Below, in pieces: positions 26,136 through 33,692 of a stretch of DNA of 36,531 nt (position 1 is the first letter of the stretch; each line of letters opens with the position of its first letter). The position numbers and the translations under genes were made by a program. Source of the stretch: JACCXG01 sp963785755 (GTDB lineage: Bacteria > Acidobacteriota > Vicinamibacteria > Vicinamibacterales > 2-12-FULL-66-21); NCBI GenBank assembly GCA_963785755.1, contig CAWAXG010000044.1, positions 1 to 36,531 of the forward strand, read 5' to 3'. The notes beneath the pieces were generated by a model, which saw only the letters and a list, made by a program, of their open reading frames with translations, was not told the DNA's origin and made no database searches.

Positions 26136-26915
26136 GTGACTCGAACGCTGGCACCCTCTGCCCTGTTGCTGCTCGCGCTCGGCGCCGCACCCGCGGCCCA
26201 GGACCACTCCGGGAACTATCCCGCCGCTGACATCGCCGCCGGCTCGAAGATCTATCAGGCCAACTGCGCGCAATGCCATGGCGCAACCGGCATTGGTGTG
26301 GGCGGCATCGATCTCCGCCGCGGGCGCCTGCCTCGCGCCTCGACGGATGACGCGTTGGCGGCGCTGGTCTCCTCCGGCATCCCGGGAACGGGCATGCCCC
26401 AGTTCCGGTTCAGCGCCGACGAGATGCGCGCGCTGATCGCGTTCGTTCGTGCGGGACTCGGCGCCGACGCGAATGTGCCGCCGGTCGCACTCGGCAACGC
26501 CGCCAGGGGCCGCGCGATCTTCGAGGGCGAAGGTCGGTGCCTGAGCTGCCATCGGGTGGGCGCAGCCGGCGGCCGCTCCGGCCCGGAGCTCACAGACATC
26601 GGCGCGATGAGGACGCCGGCGTCACTGTATCGATCGCTGCTGGATCCGAGCGGCGGCATGCGGCCGATCAACCGTCCCGTCCGCGCGGTGCTGCGCGACG
26701 GCTCGGTCGTGACCGGCCGCCGGCTCAACGAAGACACCTACACCGTGCAGCTCGTCACGCCGGAGGGACGTCTGGTGTCGCTGGTGAAAGCGGACTTGCG
26801 TGAGTGGTCGGTGAGTGTCACCTCGCCGATGCCGTCCTACAAGGACACGCTCACGGCCGAAGCGCTCGCCGATCTCCTGGCCTATCTCGTGTCCTTGAAG
26901 GACGGTGCCCTGTGA
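26136..26915 (+). CDS. Secreted diheme cytochrome c with TIGR02603-like C-terminal domain
   Basis: The product is 259 residues from a GTG with signal peptide (LAPSALLLLALGAAPA). The first cytochrome c domain holds CAQCH (Cys44-His48) and a likely Met ligand in GTGMPQF. The second begins with GRAIFEGEGRCLSCH (Cys135-His139) and continues GPELTDIGAMR, SLYRSLLDPS, VLRDGSVVTGRRL, SMPSYKDTLTAEALADLLAYL. The spacing and the DPS, DG and MP motifs are those of the TIGR02603 heme-binding domain seen in planctomycete and verrucomicrobial dehydrogenases. It should accept electrons in the periplasm from the PQQ enzyme encoded immediately after it; the two genes overlap by four bases and are certainly one operon. 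The second domain's ligand Met may be the one in the SPMPSYKD segment. Confidence 0.87.
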   Translation: MTRTLAPSALLLLALGAAPAAQDHSGNYPAADIAAGSKIYQANCAQCHGATGIGVGGIDLRRGRLPRASTDDALAALVSSGIPGTGMPQFRFSADEMRALIAFVRAGLGADANVPPVALGNAARGRAIFEGEGRCLSCHRVGAAGGRSGPELTDIGAMRTPASLYRSLLDPSGGMRPINRPVRAVLRDGSVVTGRRLNEDTYTVQLVTPEGRLVSLVKADLREWSVSVTSPMPSYKDTLTAEALADLLAYLVSLKDGAL

Positions 26916-28573
26916 AACGCACCTTCATCGGCCTCATCGCGCTCCTGGCCGGCACCGTTGGCCTCCTCGGGCAGGTCTCGACCAACCGTCTGCTCAACGC
27001 CGGCGCCGAGCCGCACAATTGGCTGACCTACTCCGGCACCTACTCGGGTCAGCGCTACAGCACGCTCGGGCAGATCGAGCCGGGCAACGTCAAGAACCTC
27101 GAGATGAAGTGGATGCTGCAGAACCAGGTCTTCGGGCCCTGGGAATCGTCGCCGCTGGTCGTGGACGGCGTCATGTATCTCACGCAGCGCCCCAACGACG
27201 TCATGGCCGTCGATGCGAAGACCGGCCGCATTTTCTGGATCTACAAGCACCCGACCGCCCCGGATTTCAGGGTGTGCTGCGGCGCCAACAACCGCGGCCT
27301 CGCCATCCTCGGTGACACGCTGTTCATGGGTACCCTCGACGCGTATCTGGTCGCCGTCGACGCGCACAGCGGCCGCCTGCGCTGGAAAGTGAGAGTTGCC
27401 GAGCACACGCACGGCTACTCGGTGAGCCTCGCGCCGCTCGTGGTGAAAGACAAGGTGATCATCGGCGTCGGCGGCGGCGAGTACGGCATCAGAGGGTTCA
27501 TCGCGGCCTACGATGCCGCCACCGGCAAGGAGGCCTGGCGCTTCCACACGATTCCGGCGCCGGGCGAACCTGGTTCCGAGACGTGGAGCGGCGACGCCTG
27601 GAAGACCGGCGGCGGATCGCTCTGGGTCACCGGCACCTACGACCCGGCGCTCAATCTGACCTACTGGGGGACCGGTAATCCCGGTCCGGACTTCAACCCG
27701 GCGCAGCGTCCGGGCGACAACCTCTATACCGATTCGGTGGTCGCGCTCGATGCGGACAGCGGCCGGCTCAAGTGGCATTTCCAATTCACGCCAGGCGACG
27801 CGTACGACTGGGACGCGACGCAGGTGCCGGTGCTCGTCGACGCCACCTGGCGCGGCACGCCCGCGAAGCTGCTGATGCTCGCCAATCGCAACGGCTTCTT
27901 CTACGTGCTCGATCGCGTCACCGGCAAGTTCCTGCTCGGCAAACCGTTCGTCAAACAGAACTGGGCGAGCGGCCTCGACGGGAACGGCCGGCCGATCCAG
28001 ACGCCGCAGCCGCCGGGCGCGACGACGTGGCCCGGGCAGCAGGGAGCCACGAACTGGTATTCGCCTTCATACAGTCCGCGCACCGGGTTGTTCTACGTCT
28101 CCGCCTGGGAAGACGTCGGCGGGGTGTTTCGCAGCCAGGAGTCGGTCTACAAGCCGGGGGGCAACTTCATGGGCGGCGGCTATCGGGCGACGCCGGCCGT
28201 GCCTGACGCACCAGTGCCGCCAAATATCCGCCGGCCCGTGCTCAATACCTGGACCGACACCGCCGGGCACGGCGCGGTCATCGCCATCGATCCGGCAACC
28301 GGCGAGCGCAAGTGGACGTTCAGGATGTACGACCTCACCGACTCCGGCGTCCTGACGACGGCCACGGACCTGTTGTTCACCGGCGGCCGCGATGGCTATT
28401 TCCAGGCGCTCGACGCGCGCACGGGCGATCTGCTGTGGAAGGTCAGCTTCGGTTCGGTGCAGATGCTGTCCGGACCGATCACGTATCAGGTCGATGGCCG
28501 TCAGTACGTGGCGGTCATCGGCGGCAACGTGCTCGCGGCGTTCGCGCTGCGGGACGAAGACAATCGGCGATAG
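26912..28573 (+). CDS. PQQ-dependent alcohol dehydrogenase (quinoprotein)
   Basis: The product is 553 residues from a GTG overlapping the cytochrome stop (GTGTGA). A leader (FIGLIALLAGTVGLLGQ) is followed by the propeller start WLTYSGTYSGQRYSTLGQI. Signature features are the adjacent cysteines in RVCCGANN (Cys122-Cys123), which form the ring over PQQ, WGTGNPGPDFN, AYDWDATQVPVL with the catalytic Asp in WDAT, and NGFFYVLDR. In lanthanide-dependent XoxF enzymes an extra Asp lies two residues after the catalytic Asp; here it is Thr, which points to a calcium enzyme by inference. No heme site is in the protein itself, so electrons go to the diheme cytochrome upstream. It should oxidise a primary or secondary alcohol in the periplasm; the substrate is not evident. 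It ends five bases from the convergent membrane gene. Confidence 0.9.
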   Translation: MKRTFIGLIALLAGTVGLLGQVSTNRLLNAGAEPHNWLTYSGTYSGQRYSTLGQIEPGNVKNLEMKWMLQNQVFGPWESSPLVVDGVMYLTQRPNDVMAVDAKTGRIFWIYKHPTAPDFRVCCGANNRGLAILGDTLFMGTLDAYLVAVDAHSGRLRWKVRVAEHTHGYSVSLAPLVVKDKVIIGVGGGEYGIRGFIAAYDAATGKEAWRFHTIPAPGEPGSETWSGDAWKTGGGSLWVTGTYDPALNLTYWGTGNPGPDFNPAQRPGDNLYTDSVVALDADSGRLKWHFQFTPGDAYDWDATQVPVLVDATWRGTPAKLLMLANRNGFFYVLDRVTGKFLLGKPFVKQNWASGLDGNGRPIQTPQPPGATTWPGQQGATNWYSPSYSPRTGLFYVSAWEDVGGVFRSQESVYKPGGNFMGGGYRATPAVPDAPVPPNIRRPVLNTWTDTAGHGAVIAIDPATGERKWTFRMYDLTDSGVLTTATDLLFTGGRDGYFQALDARTGDLLWKVSFGSVQMLSGPITYQVDGRQYVAVIGGNVLAAFALRDEDNRR

Positions 28574-28578
28574 TCGCA

Positions 28579-29808
28579 CTAGATCCGCAGGAAAATCCGG
28601 CGCCGGTACATCCAGAACAGAATCAACCAGAAGACGATCAGGACGCCGAGGCCTTTCAGCACCGGCTCGAACGGAGCACCGAGGAGTGCGAATGGAGCGG
28701 CGCCGAGATGCCGCACCAGAGCCCCGGACACGAACCCCTCGATCGTCCAGCTCATGACGTAGATGGCGATCGAATTGGCGCCAATCACCAGCAGCGGGAA
28801 CGACCACCGCCGCCATCCCTTCCAGTCGATGAGCGCGTAGAATCCTGCCAGCATCAGCACGACCAGGCCGCCGCTGTACAGCGTGTACGACGACGTCCAG
28901 ATCCGCTTCACGATCGGATTGATGTGAAGCCACTGGAGCAGCAGCCCGGCGAAGGTCAGCGCGATGCCGCCGATCACCAGCCCCTTCAACTTCTCCGTCG
29001 TCGAGCGTGTCGTCTTCAGCCAGGCGCCGGCCCACAGGCCGAGGATCATCGTCGCAAGGGTCGGGATGAAACTCAGCGTCGACCATCCGCCACCGTTGAA
29101 CAGGAAGGGCTTCTCGCGCGGGAACAGATTGAGGAACCAGACATCGAACGCCCACGCCAGATTCGAGTTCTTGTTGAAGTGGGCGAGAAAGCCCGTGTAG
29201 AGGTGCGGCCAGCCGGCGGGCACTCCCACCTGCGTGTAATCGAAGGCCGGATCCACGGGATAGAGCGCGAACGCGGCCCAGAAGCCGACGAGGAGCGTCA
29301 CAAACGCGATGACCTGTGCGCGCAGTGACACAAACGCCAGCAGAAAGAGGAACGTGTAGCCGAGGCCAATCTGCGTGAGCGTGTCCTCGAACGTCCAGTA
29401 GGTCCGCGAGCGCGAGAGCGAGCGCAGGAAGATGCCGAGGAAGATCAGCGCGAGGCTGCGCCAGACCGCATGACCGAGCATGCGATTGAAGCTCTCGCCC
29501 TTGTTCCTGCGGCTGGCGATCGAGAAGGGCAGCGAGGCGCCGGCGAGGAAGGAGAACGCCGGCTGAATCAAATCGTGCAGCGAGCATCCCTGCCATGGCA
29601 CGTGCGAGGTGTTGTAGGCCACGAATGCCCAGAAGCTGCTGTCCGGAAACGCCCGGCGCAGGCTCGGCAGCCGCAGGGCCTCGGCGAGCATCAGGAACAT
29701 CACGACGCCGCGAAACGCGTCGATCGACGTGATTCGCGGCGTCGTGGCTGGTGCCGCGACTGACTGCGCGGGTAAGTCGGCGACCGTAGCTGAAGTCACC
29801 GTTGTCAT
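28579..29808 (-). CDS. DUF5009/HGSNAT-like membrane acyltransferase
   Basis: The product is 409 residues with about 10 hydrophobic segments. The start region RITSIDAFRGVVMFLMLAEA and the motif SHVPWQGCSLHDLIQPAFSF belong to the family that includes heparan-alpha-glucosaminide N-acetyltransferase and bacterial NagX/DUF5009 proteins. His69 (TSHVPW) occupies the position of the active-site His that carries the acetyl group in HGSNAT. The loop FDVWFLNLFPREKPFLFNGG and the C-terminal NSIAIYVMSWTIEGFVSGAL also fit. These proteins acetylate sugar amino groups across the inner membrane using acetyl-CoA, or act in glycan uptake. AGGA precedes the ATG by nine bases. It follows the TonB receptor on the same strand after a strong hairpin, so a joint role in glycan or glycosamine capture is plausible. 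Confidence 0.82.
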   Translation of the reverse strand: MTTVTSATVADLPAQSVAAPATTPRITSIDAFRGVVMFLMLAEALRLPSLRRAFPDSSFWAFVAYNTSHVPWQGCSLHDLIQPAFSFLAGASLPFSIASRRNKGESFNRMLGHAVWRSLALIFLGIFLRSLSRSRTYWTFEDTLTQIGLGYTFLFLLAFVSLRAQVIAFVTLLVGFWAAFALYPVDPAFDYTQVGVPAGWPHLYTGFLAHFNKNSNLAWAFDVWFLNLFPREKPFLFNGGGWSTLSFIPTLATMILGLWAGAWLKTTRSTTEKLKGLVIGGIALTFAGLLLQWLHINPIVKRIWTSSYTLYSGGLVVLMLAGFYALIDWKGWRRWSFPLLVIGANSIAIYVMSWTIEGFVSGALVRHLGAAPFALLGAPFEPVLKGLGVLIVFWLILFWMYRRRIFLRI

Positions 29809-29832
29809 GGTCGAGAGTCCTCGTCTATGTCT

Positions 29833-29884
29833 GGACCGCTATGCGGCGCTTGACGAGCTCCGTCTCTCCGCCGCATAGCGGTCC
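29833..29884. repeat. Perfect 16-base inverted repeat with 20-base loop
   Basis: GGACCGCTATGCGGCG (29833-29848) and its exact reverse complement (29869-29884) flank a 20-base loop. It sits nine bases after the TonB receptor stop and 25 bases before the DUF5009 start, both on the minus strand. No T-run follows on either strand, so it is not a classical terminator; mRNA end stabilisation, attenuation or a mobile palindromic element are options. Confidence 0.8.
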
Positions 29885-29892
29885 TGGTCGCG

Positions 29893-32800
29893 TCAGAAGC
29901 TGTAGCGAACCGCGAGCCGCACCTGCCGTTCTGCGTAGGCGTTGTAGAGACTGAAGATCCGCATGAAATCACCGCTCTGCAGGTTGCCGGTCGGGTTGCC
30001 GAAGTTCGTCTTGTTGGTGACGTTCTGGACCTCGATTCGGCCCTCGATGCGATGCTCCCCGGTGAGACGCACCGATCGGAACACCGAGAGATCGAAATTC
30101 CAGCCGCCTGGACCGCGGAACTGGTTGACCCGCGAGGTTCCAAAACGCACGCCTTCGGGCTGCGCCCATGCGCTCGGATCGTAATAGAACCCGTTTGCGC
30201 CGATCTCGCCGATCTTCTTGACCTCGCCCACCAGGTCTGCCGTCTGCAAATTGCCCGGCGTATTCAACGTCGTGCCGTCGGCGGTGACGGTGAACGGCGA
30301 GCCGCTGAACGCTCCAAAGATGCCGTTGAGCTGCCAATCGTTGATCAGCATTCTCAGCACGCTCTGATCCCCGTTCGCGCGCCAGGGCAACTGATAGACG
30401 AACGCCATCTGAAACGTATGCGGCCGGTCGCCATTTGCCAGCGCCCAGTTGCGTTCCTGGGCCTCAGGAGTGGGAACCTCGTAATCGGCTCTCAGGGCCT
30501 TCGAACGGCTGAACGTGTAGTGTCCTTTGAGCATCAGCCCCTGGGTGAACGGCCGCGTGACGCCGAGCTGGAATGCGTGGTACGACGTCCTCCGCCACGG
30601 CGAGTAGATCTCGAGGTCGAGCTGACGACCGTGCGAGGCGAAATACGGCCGATCGGTGGCGCCGCCTCCGAGATGCTGCACGTTATTGATGTTGATCGTC
30701 TGAGTCTCGCCCGGCGGGAGTCCGCCAATCAACTTGTTGCCGACGTAGGCGGCGTCGACCGACACGTTCAGCGGCAGCCGTCGCTCGAGCGCCACATTCC
30801 ATGAATGGGTGCGGCCGCGGTCGGTCGAGTCCGGCACGGTGGTCTGCATGCCGTACAAGTTGGGCAGCCGGACGCGCCCGCTGCTCAGGTCCGGACCCTC
30901 GAGCCGCGGAATGCCCTGATCGAGCGTGCCATACCAGCCGAACGAGGCCCTATCGGCGGGAGGCGGAAAGCTCGCATTCAGCACGAGTGGATAACTGAAG
31001 TCGCCGCGGAATGCCTCCTGTGCGGACAGCCCGCGCGCGTCGAGCGTGGCGCCATAGCCACTGCGCAAGACGGTCTGCTCGTTCAAACGATAGACGGCGC
31101 CGATTCGCGGCGTAAACCCGTCCAAAGGCGCGTTCAATCCCATGTTCTTCGGATTGCCGCCAACCCCTCCGATCAGGACGTCGAGCGTCTGCAAGTCGAG
31201 CATCTCGATCTGCCGATCTTCGCGCGTCATGATCGGGTAGTACTCCCACCGCAGGCCGAGGTCCAGCGTGAGCCGCTGCTTCACCGTCCAGCGATCGCGA
31301 ATGAACATCGCATGCTGCCACTCGCGCCCGGTGAACAGCTCGTACTGGAAACTCTTGCCGGCGGTGTTGACCAGGCCCAGCAGAAACGCCGCGTAGGTGT
31401 TGTAGAAGTTCGATGTCTGCGAGCCGGTGCCGAACGTTCTCGTGGCGTTACCCGCGAAGGTGAAGCTGCCGCGCGGATTGGCCCGCTCGGGCTGCCAGTT
31501 GTCCAGGTGCAGGTAGTCCATGCGGTAGCCAACCCTGATGTCGTGACTACCGGCGACCTTGGTGACGTTGGTGCTGAACGAAAACGTCCCTTCGTCACGA
31601 TACGCCGGACTCCAGGTCGGCGTGTTTCCGAGCGCCGTGAATCCTGACGAGAACTGCGGCATGCCGGCGTAGCGCGGGTCGCCGCGACCCTGGTCGTTGG
31701 TGCCGGGAATCCCCAGATCGAGGCCCAACATGCCGAGCGCGAAGTCCGGCGAGCTGCAGAACTGGTCCATGGTCGACATGCCAAACGAGCTGTCCAGCAG
31801 CAGCGATTTGCCGAACGACCACGTCTGCCCGCCGGTGATCAGATGCACTCTCGTGTCGCCGCCGTCACCATCCGCGGTGCCCATCGGAAACGTGAACAGA
31901 TCGTCGACGAGCGCGTTCATGTAGCTGTATTTGCCCCAGAGCTGATGCGTCGGCTTCAGGTTCCAATTGACTTTGAAATCGTAATTGTGGCGATCCGTTG
32001 CGCTGGGCCGGGCGATCCGGTAGTTGCCCGTGAAGCCTCCGGCACCCGTGCCCTCGACATTGGGCAGCGGATAGAGACTCAGCAGCTGTCTGCGCGATCG
32101 GGTGGAACCGATTCGATGGGATCGCGTTGTTCTCGAACTGCGAGCGGCCGTTCCCGGTAGCCATGTCGCCCGTGAACGGGTCGTAGATTCGTTGCAGTGT
32201 GCCGTTGGCATTGAGCGCGTTGCTGAAGTCGCCATTCCGCAGCGCCGCATCCGGGACGTTGAAGAAGGAGAACTGGTCCTGCCGGCCGGTGTAGCCCTCG
32301 TACGATCCGAAGAAGAACAGCCGGTCGTGGCGAATCGGTCCGCCCACCGTGCCCCCGAATGTCTGGCGCTTGATCGGCAGCTTCTGGGGCAGCGCGCCCC
32401 GCCCGAAGTAGTACGGTGTGGCGTTCAGCTTGTCGCTGTTGAAGAATTCGAATGCCGACCCTTTGAACGTATTGGTGCCCGACTTGGTGATCACGGTGAT
32501 CGCCACACCCGCGGCCATCCCCTCTTCGGCATCCATGCTGCCCGTCGTGATGTTGACCGTCTCGATCGTTTCCGCGGGAGCGATGTAGACGTTGTGATGT
32601 GGCAGCCCCACGTTGACGTTTCGCGTGCCGTCGGTGAGCGTGGTGTTCGCCGCACCGTCCTGGCCGTTCACGGTCATGTTCAGCGAACGCTGCGGCGTGT
32701 CGGTCTCGGCATTCTGGAAGGCCGGCGGAAGCGATCCCGGCACCAGCACCACCAGCGACTGATAGTTTCGGAACCGATTGAGCGGGAGGTTGGTAATCTC

Positions 32801-33238
32801 CGTAGACTTCAGCTCGGTGTGGACGTCCGCTTTGTCCGTCTGCAGCAGCTCCGCGGCCGATTGCACGGTGATGCTCTCGCTGATCGCGCCGACCTCCAGC
32901 CGCAGATCGACGCGGCTGATCTGACTGACGCTCACCGGCACTCGGGATCGTACCGCCTCGCGGAATCCCTCCAGTGCCACCTTGACGTCGTAGGGTCCGG
33001 CAAGGACGTTCACAAAAGAGAACGCGCCCTGCCCATCGGTCGTGGTCTCACGCGTGAGGTTGGTGTCCGTGTTGACGATCGTCACCCGCGCGCCGGGGAC
33101 GACGGCGCCGTTCGCGTCGACGACCGTCCCTACGACACCGCCGTAGAGAACTTGCGCCTCCGCGTGTCCCGCCGCAACAGCAACCGTGATGAGGCCGATG
33201 CCCAGATACACTCGCAAGAGTCCTGGATATGAGCACAC
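29893..33238 (-). CDS. TonB-dependent receptor with carboxypeptidase-regulatory N-domain (Oar-like), frameshifted
   Basis: GTG 33238 has a strong AGGAGGTG seven bases upstream and opens the leader LLRVYLGIGLITVAVAAGHA. Next comes a carboxypeptidase-regulatory-like Ig domain (GGVVGTVVDANGAVVPGARV to LRLEVGAISESITVQ), the plug (VNGQDGAANTTLTDGTRNVN, TVNITTGSMDAEEGMAAGVA), then the barrel. The frame runs to ENNAIPSNRFHPIA, then changes near 32091-32096, where RRQLLSLYPLPNVEGTGAGG continues to the end. One extra base explains it; without it the protein has 1114 residues. The C-terminus YAERQVRLAVRYSF ends in Phe, the outer-membrane insertion signal. Such receptors import large ligands (oligosaccharides, siderophores) with energy from TonB. 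The partner genes for SusD-like lipoproteins are absent. The DUF5009 gene follows, and a Ser/Thr kinase is divergent. Confidence 0.87.
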
Positions 33239-33296
33239 CGTTGCACCTCCTGAATGATTTGTCTGCGCCCTCCTGGTCAGCCGTCCCGTCCTCCTG

Positions 33297-33335
33297 AGTC
33301 GGATACCACAGCCGGATCCCACAGTCGGATACCGC
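33297..33335. repeat. Three 13-base direct repeats upstream of the TonB receptor
   Basis: Three units follow without gaps: AGTCGGATACCAC, AGCCGGATCCCAC, AGTCGGATACCGC. They lie 59-97 bases before the receptor start. Evenly spaced direct repeats of about one helical turn could bind a multimeric regulator or be a simple slippage product. No known family is recognised. Confidence 0.65.
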
Positions 33336-33559
33336 TCAGAGATCGGCCAGAGTTTGCGCGGGTTGCCACGTGCTGTCAAACGAGCCCGAGCTACATCCCG
33401 TTCCGGGTGCTCGTGAACTCCCAGGCGGCCATGAAATAGGCCCGCACGCGCGATCCGGAGCGCCCTCCTTTTGCGCGGGACATTCGGTGATGGGCGGCCG
33501 CTAGAGGCCATGACCAGGCTCGGTTCTGAGCATTTGAGTCAAGTGTCGGTCAAGGCCGT

Positions 33560-33575
33560 CCGCGCGTCAGCGCGG
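33560..33575. repeat. Short hairpin (6-base stem, 4-base loop)
   Basis: CCGCGC-GTCA-GCGCGG folds into a six-pair GC stem. It lies in the 454-base gap (33239-33692) between the TonB receptor and the kinase. That gap also holds the 13-base repeats, the two 13-base hairpins at 33600-33635 and a weak promoter; I saw no gene in it. Confidence 0.5.
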
Positions 33576-33599
33576 CGTTACCAAACAACGTGACCTGGC

Positions 33600-33635
33600 G
33601 AGGCGGAGCCTCTCGACGGTCTGAGGCGGAGCCTC
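33600..33635. repeat. Two identical 13-base palindromic hairpins
   Basis: GAGGCGGAGCCTC (stem GAGGC/GCCTC, loop GGA) occurs twice, at 33600-33612 and 33623-33635, with start points 23 bases apart. They lie before the kinase gene and upstream of its putative promoter. They might be a small repetitive palindromic element or a regulator-binding pair. Confidence 0.65.
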
Positions 33636-33642
33636 GCTAGAG

Positions 33643-33671
33643 TTGCGGTGCCGTCCCAGCCCATGTATTCT
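33643..33671 (+). promoter_or_regulatory. Candidate promoter TTGCGG-N17-TATTCT for the TPR kinase
   Basis: A weak -35 (TTGCGG, 33643-33648) and a -10-like TATTCT (33666-33671) are 17 bases apart. The start of transcription would be near 33678, 15 bases before the ATG at 33693. No ribosome binding site is obvious before that ATG. Confidence 0.35.
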
Positions 33672-33692
33672 GCGGCCCACATCCCAGCCTAA

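Noticed and set aside
29833..29884. Hairpin as a rho-independent terminator
   Set aside because: The stem is strong, but no run of T follows on either strand and the 20-base loop is too long.
33239..33692. CRISPR array
   Set aside because: Only three adjacent 13-base units with no spacers, and no cas genes in the window.
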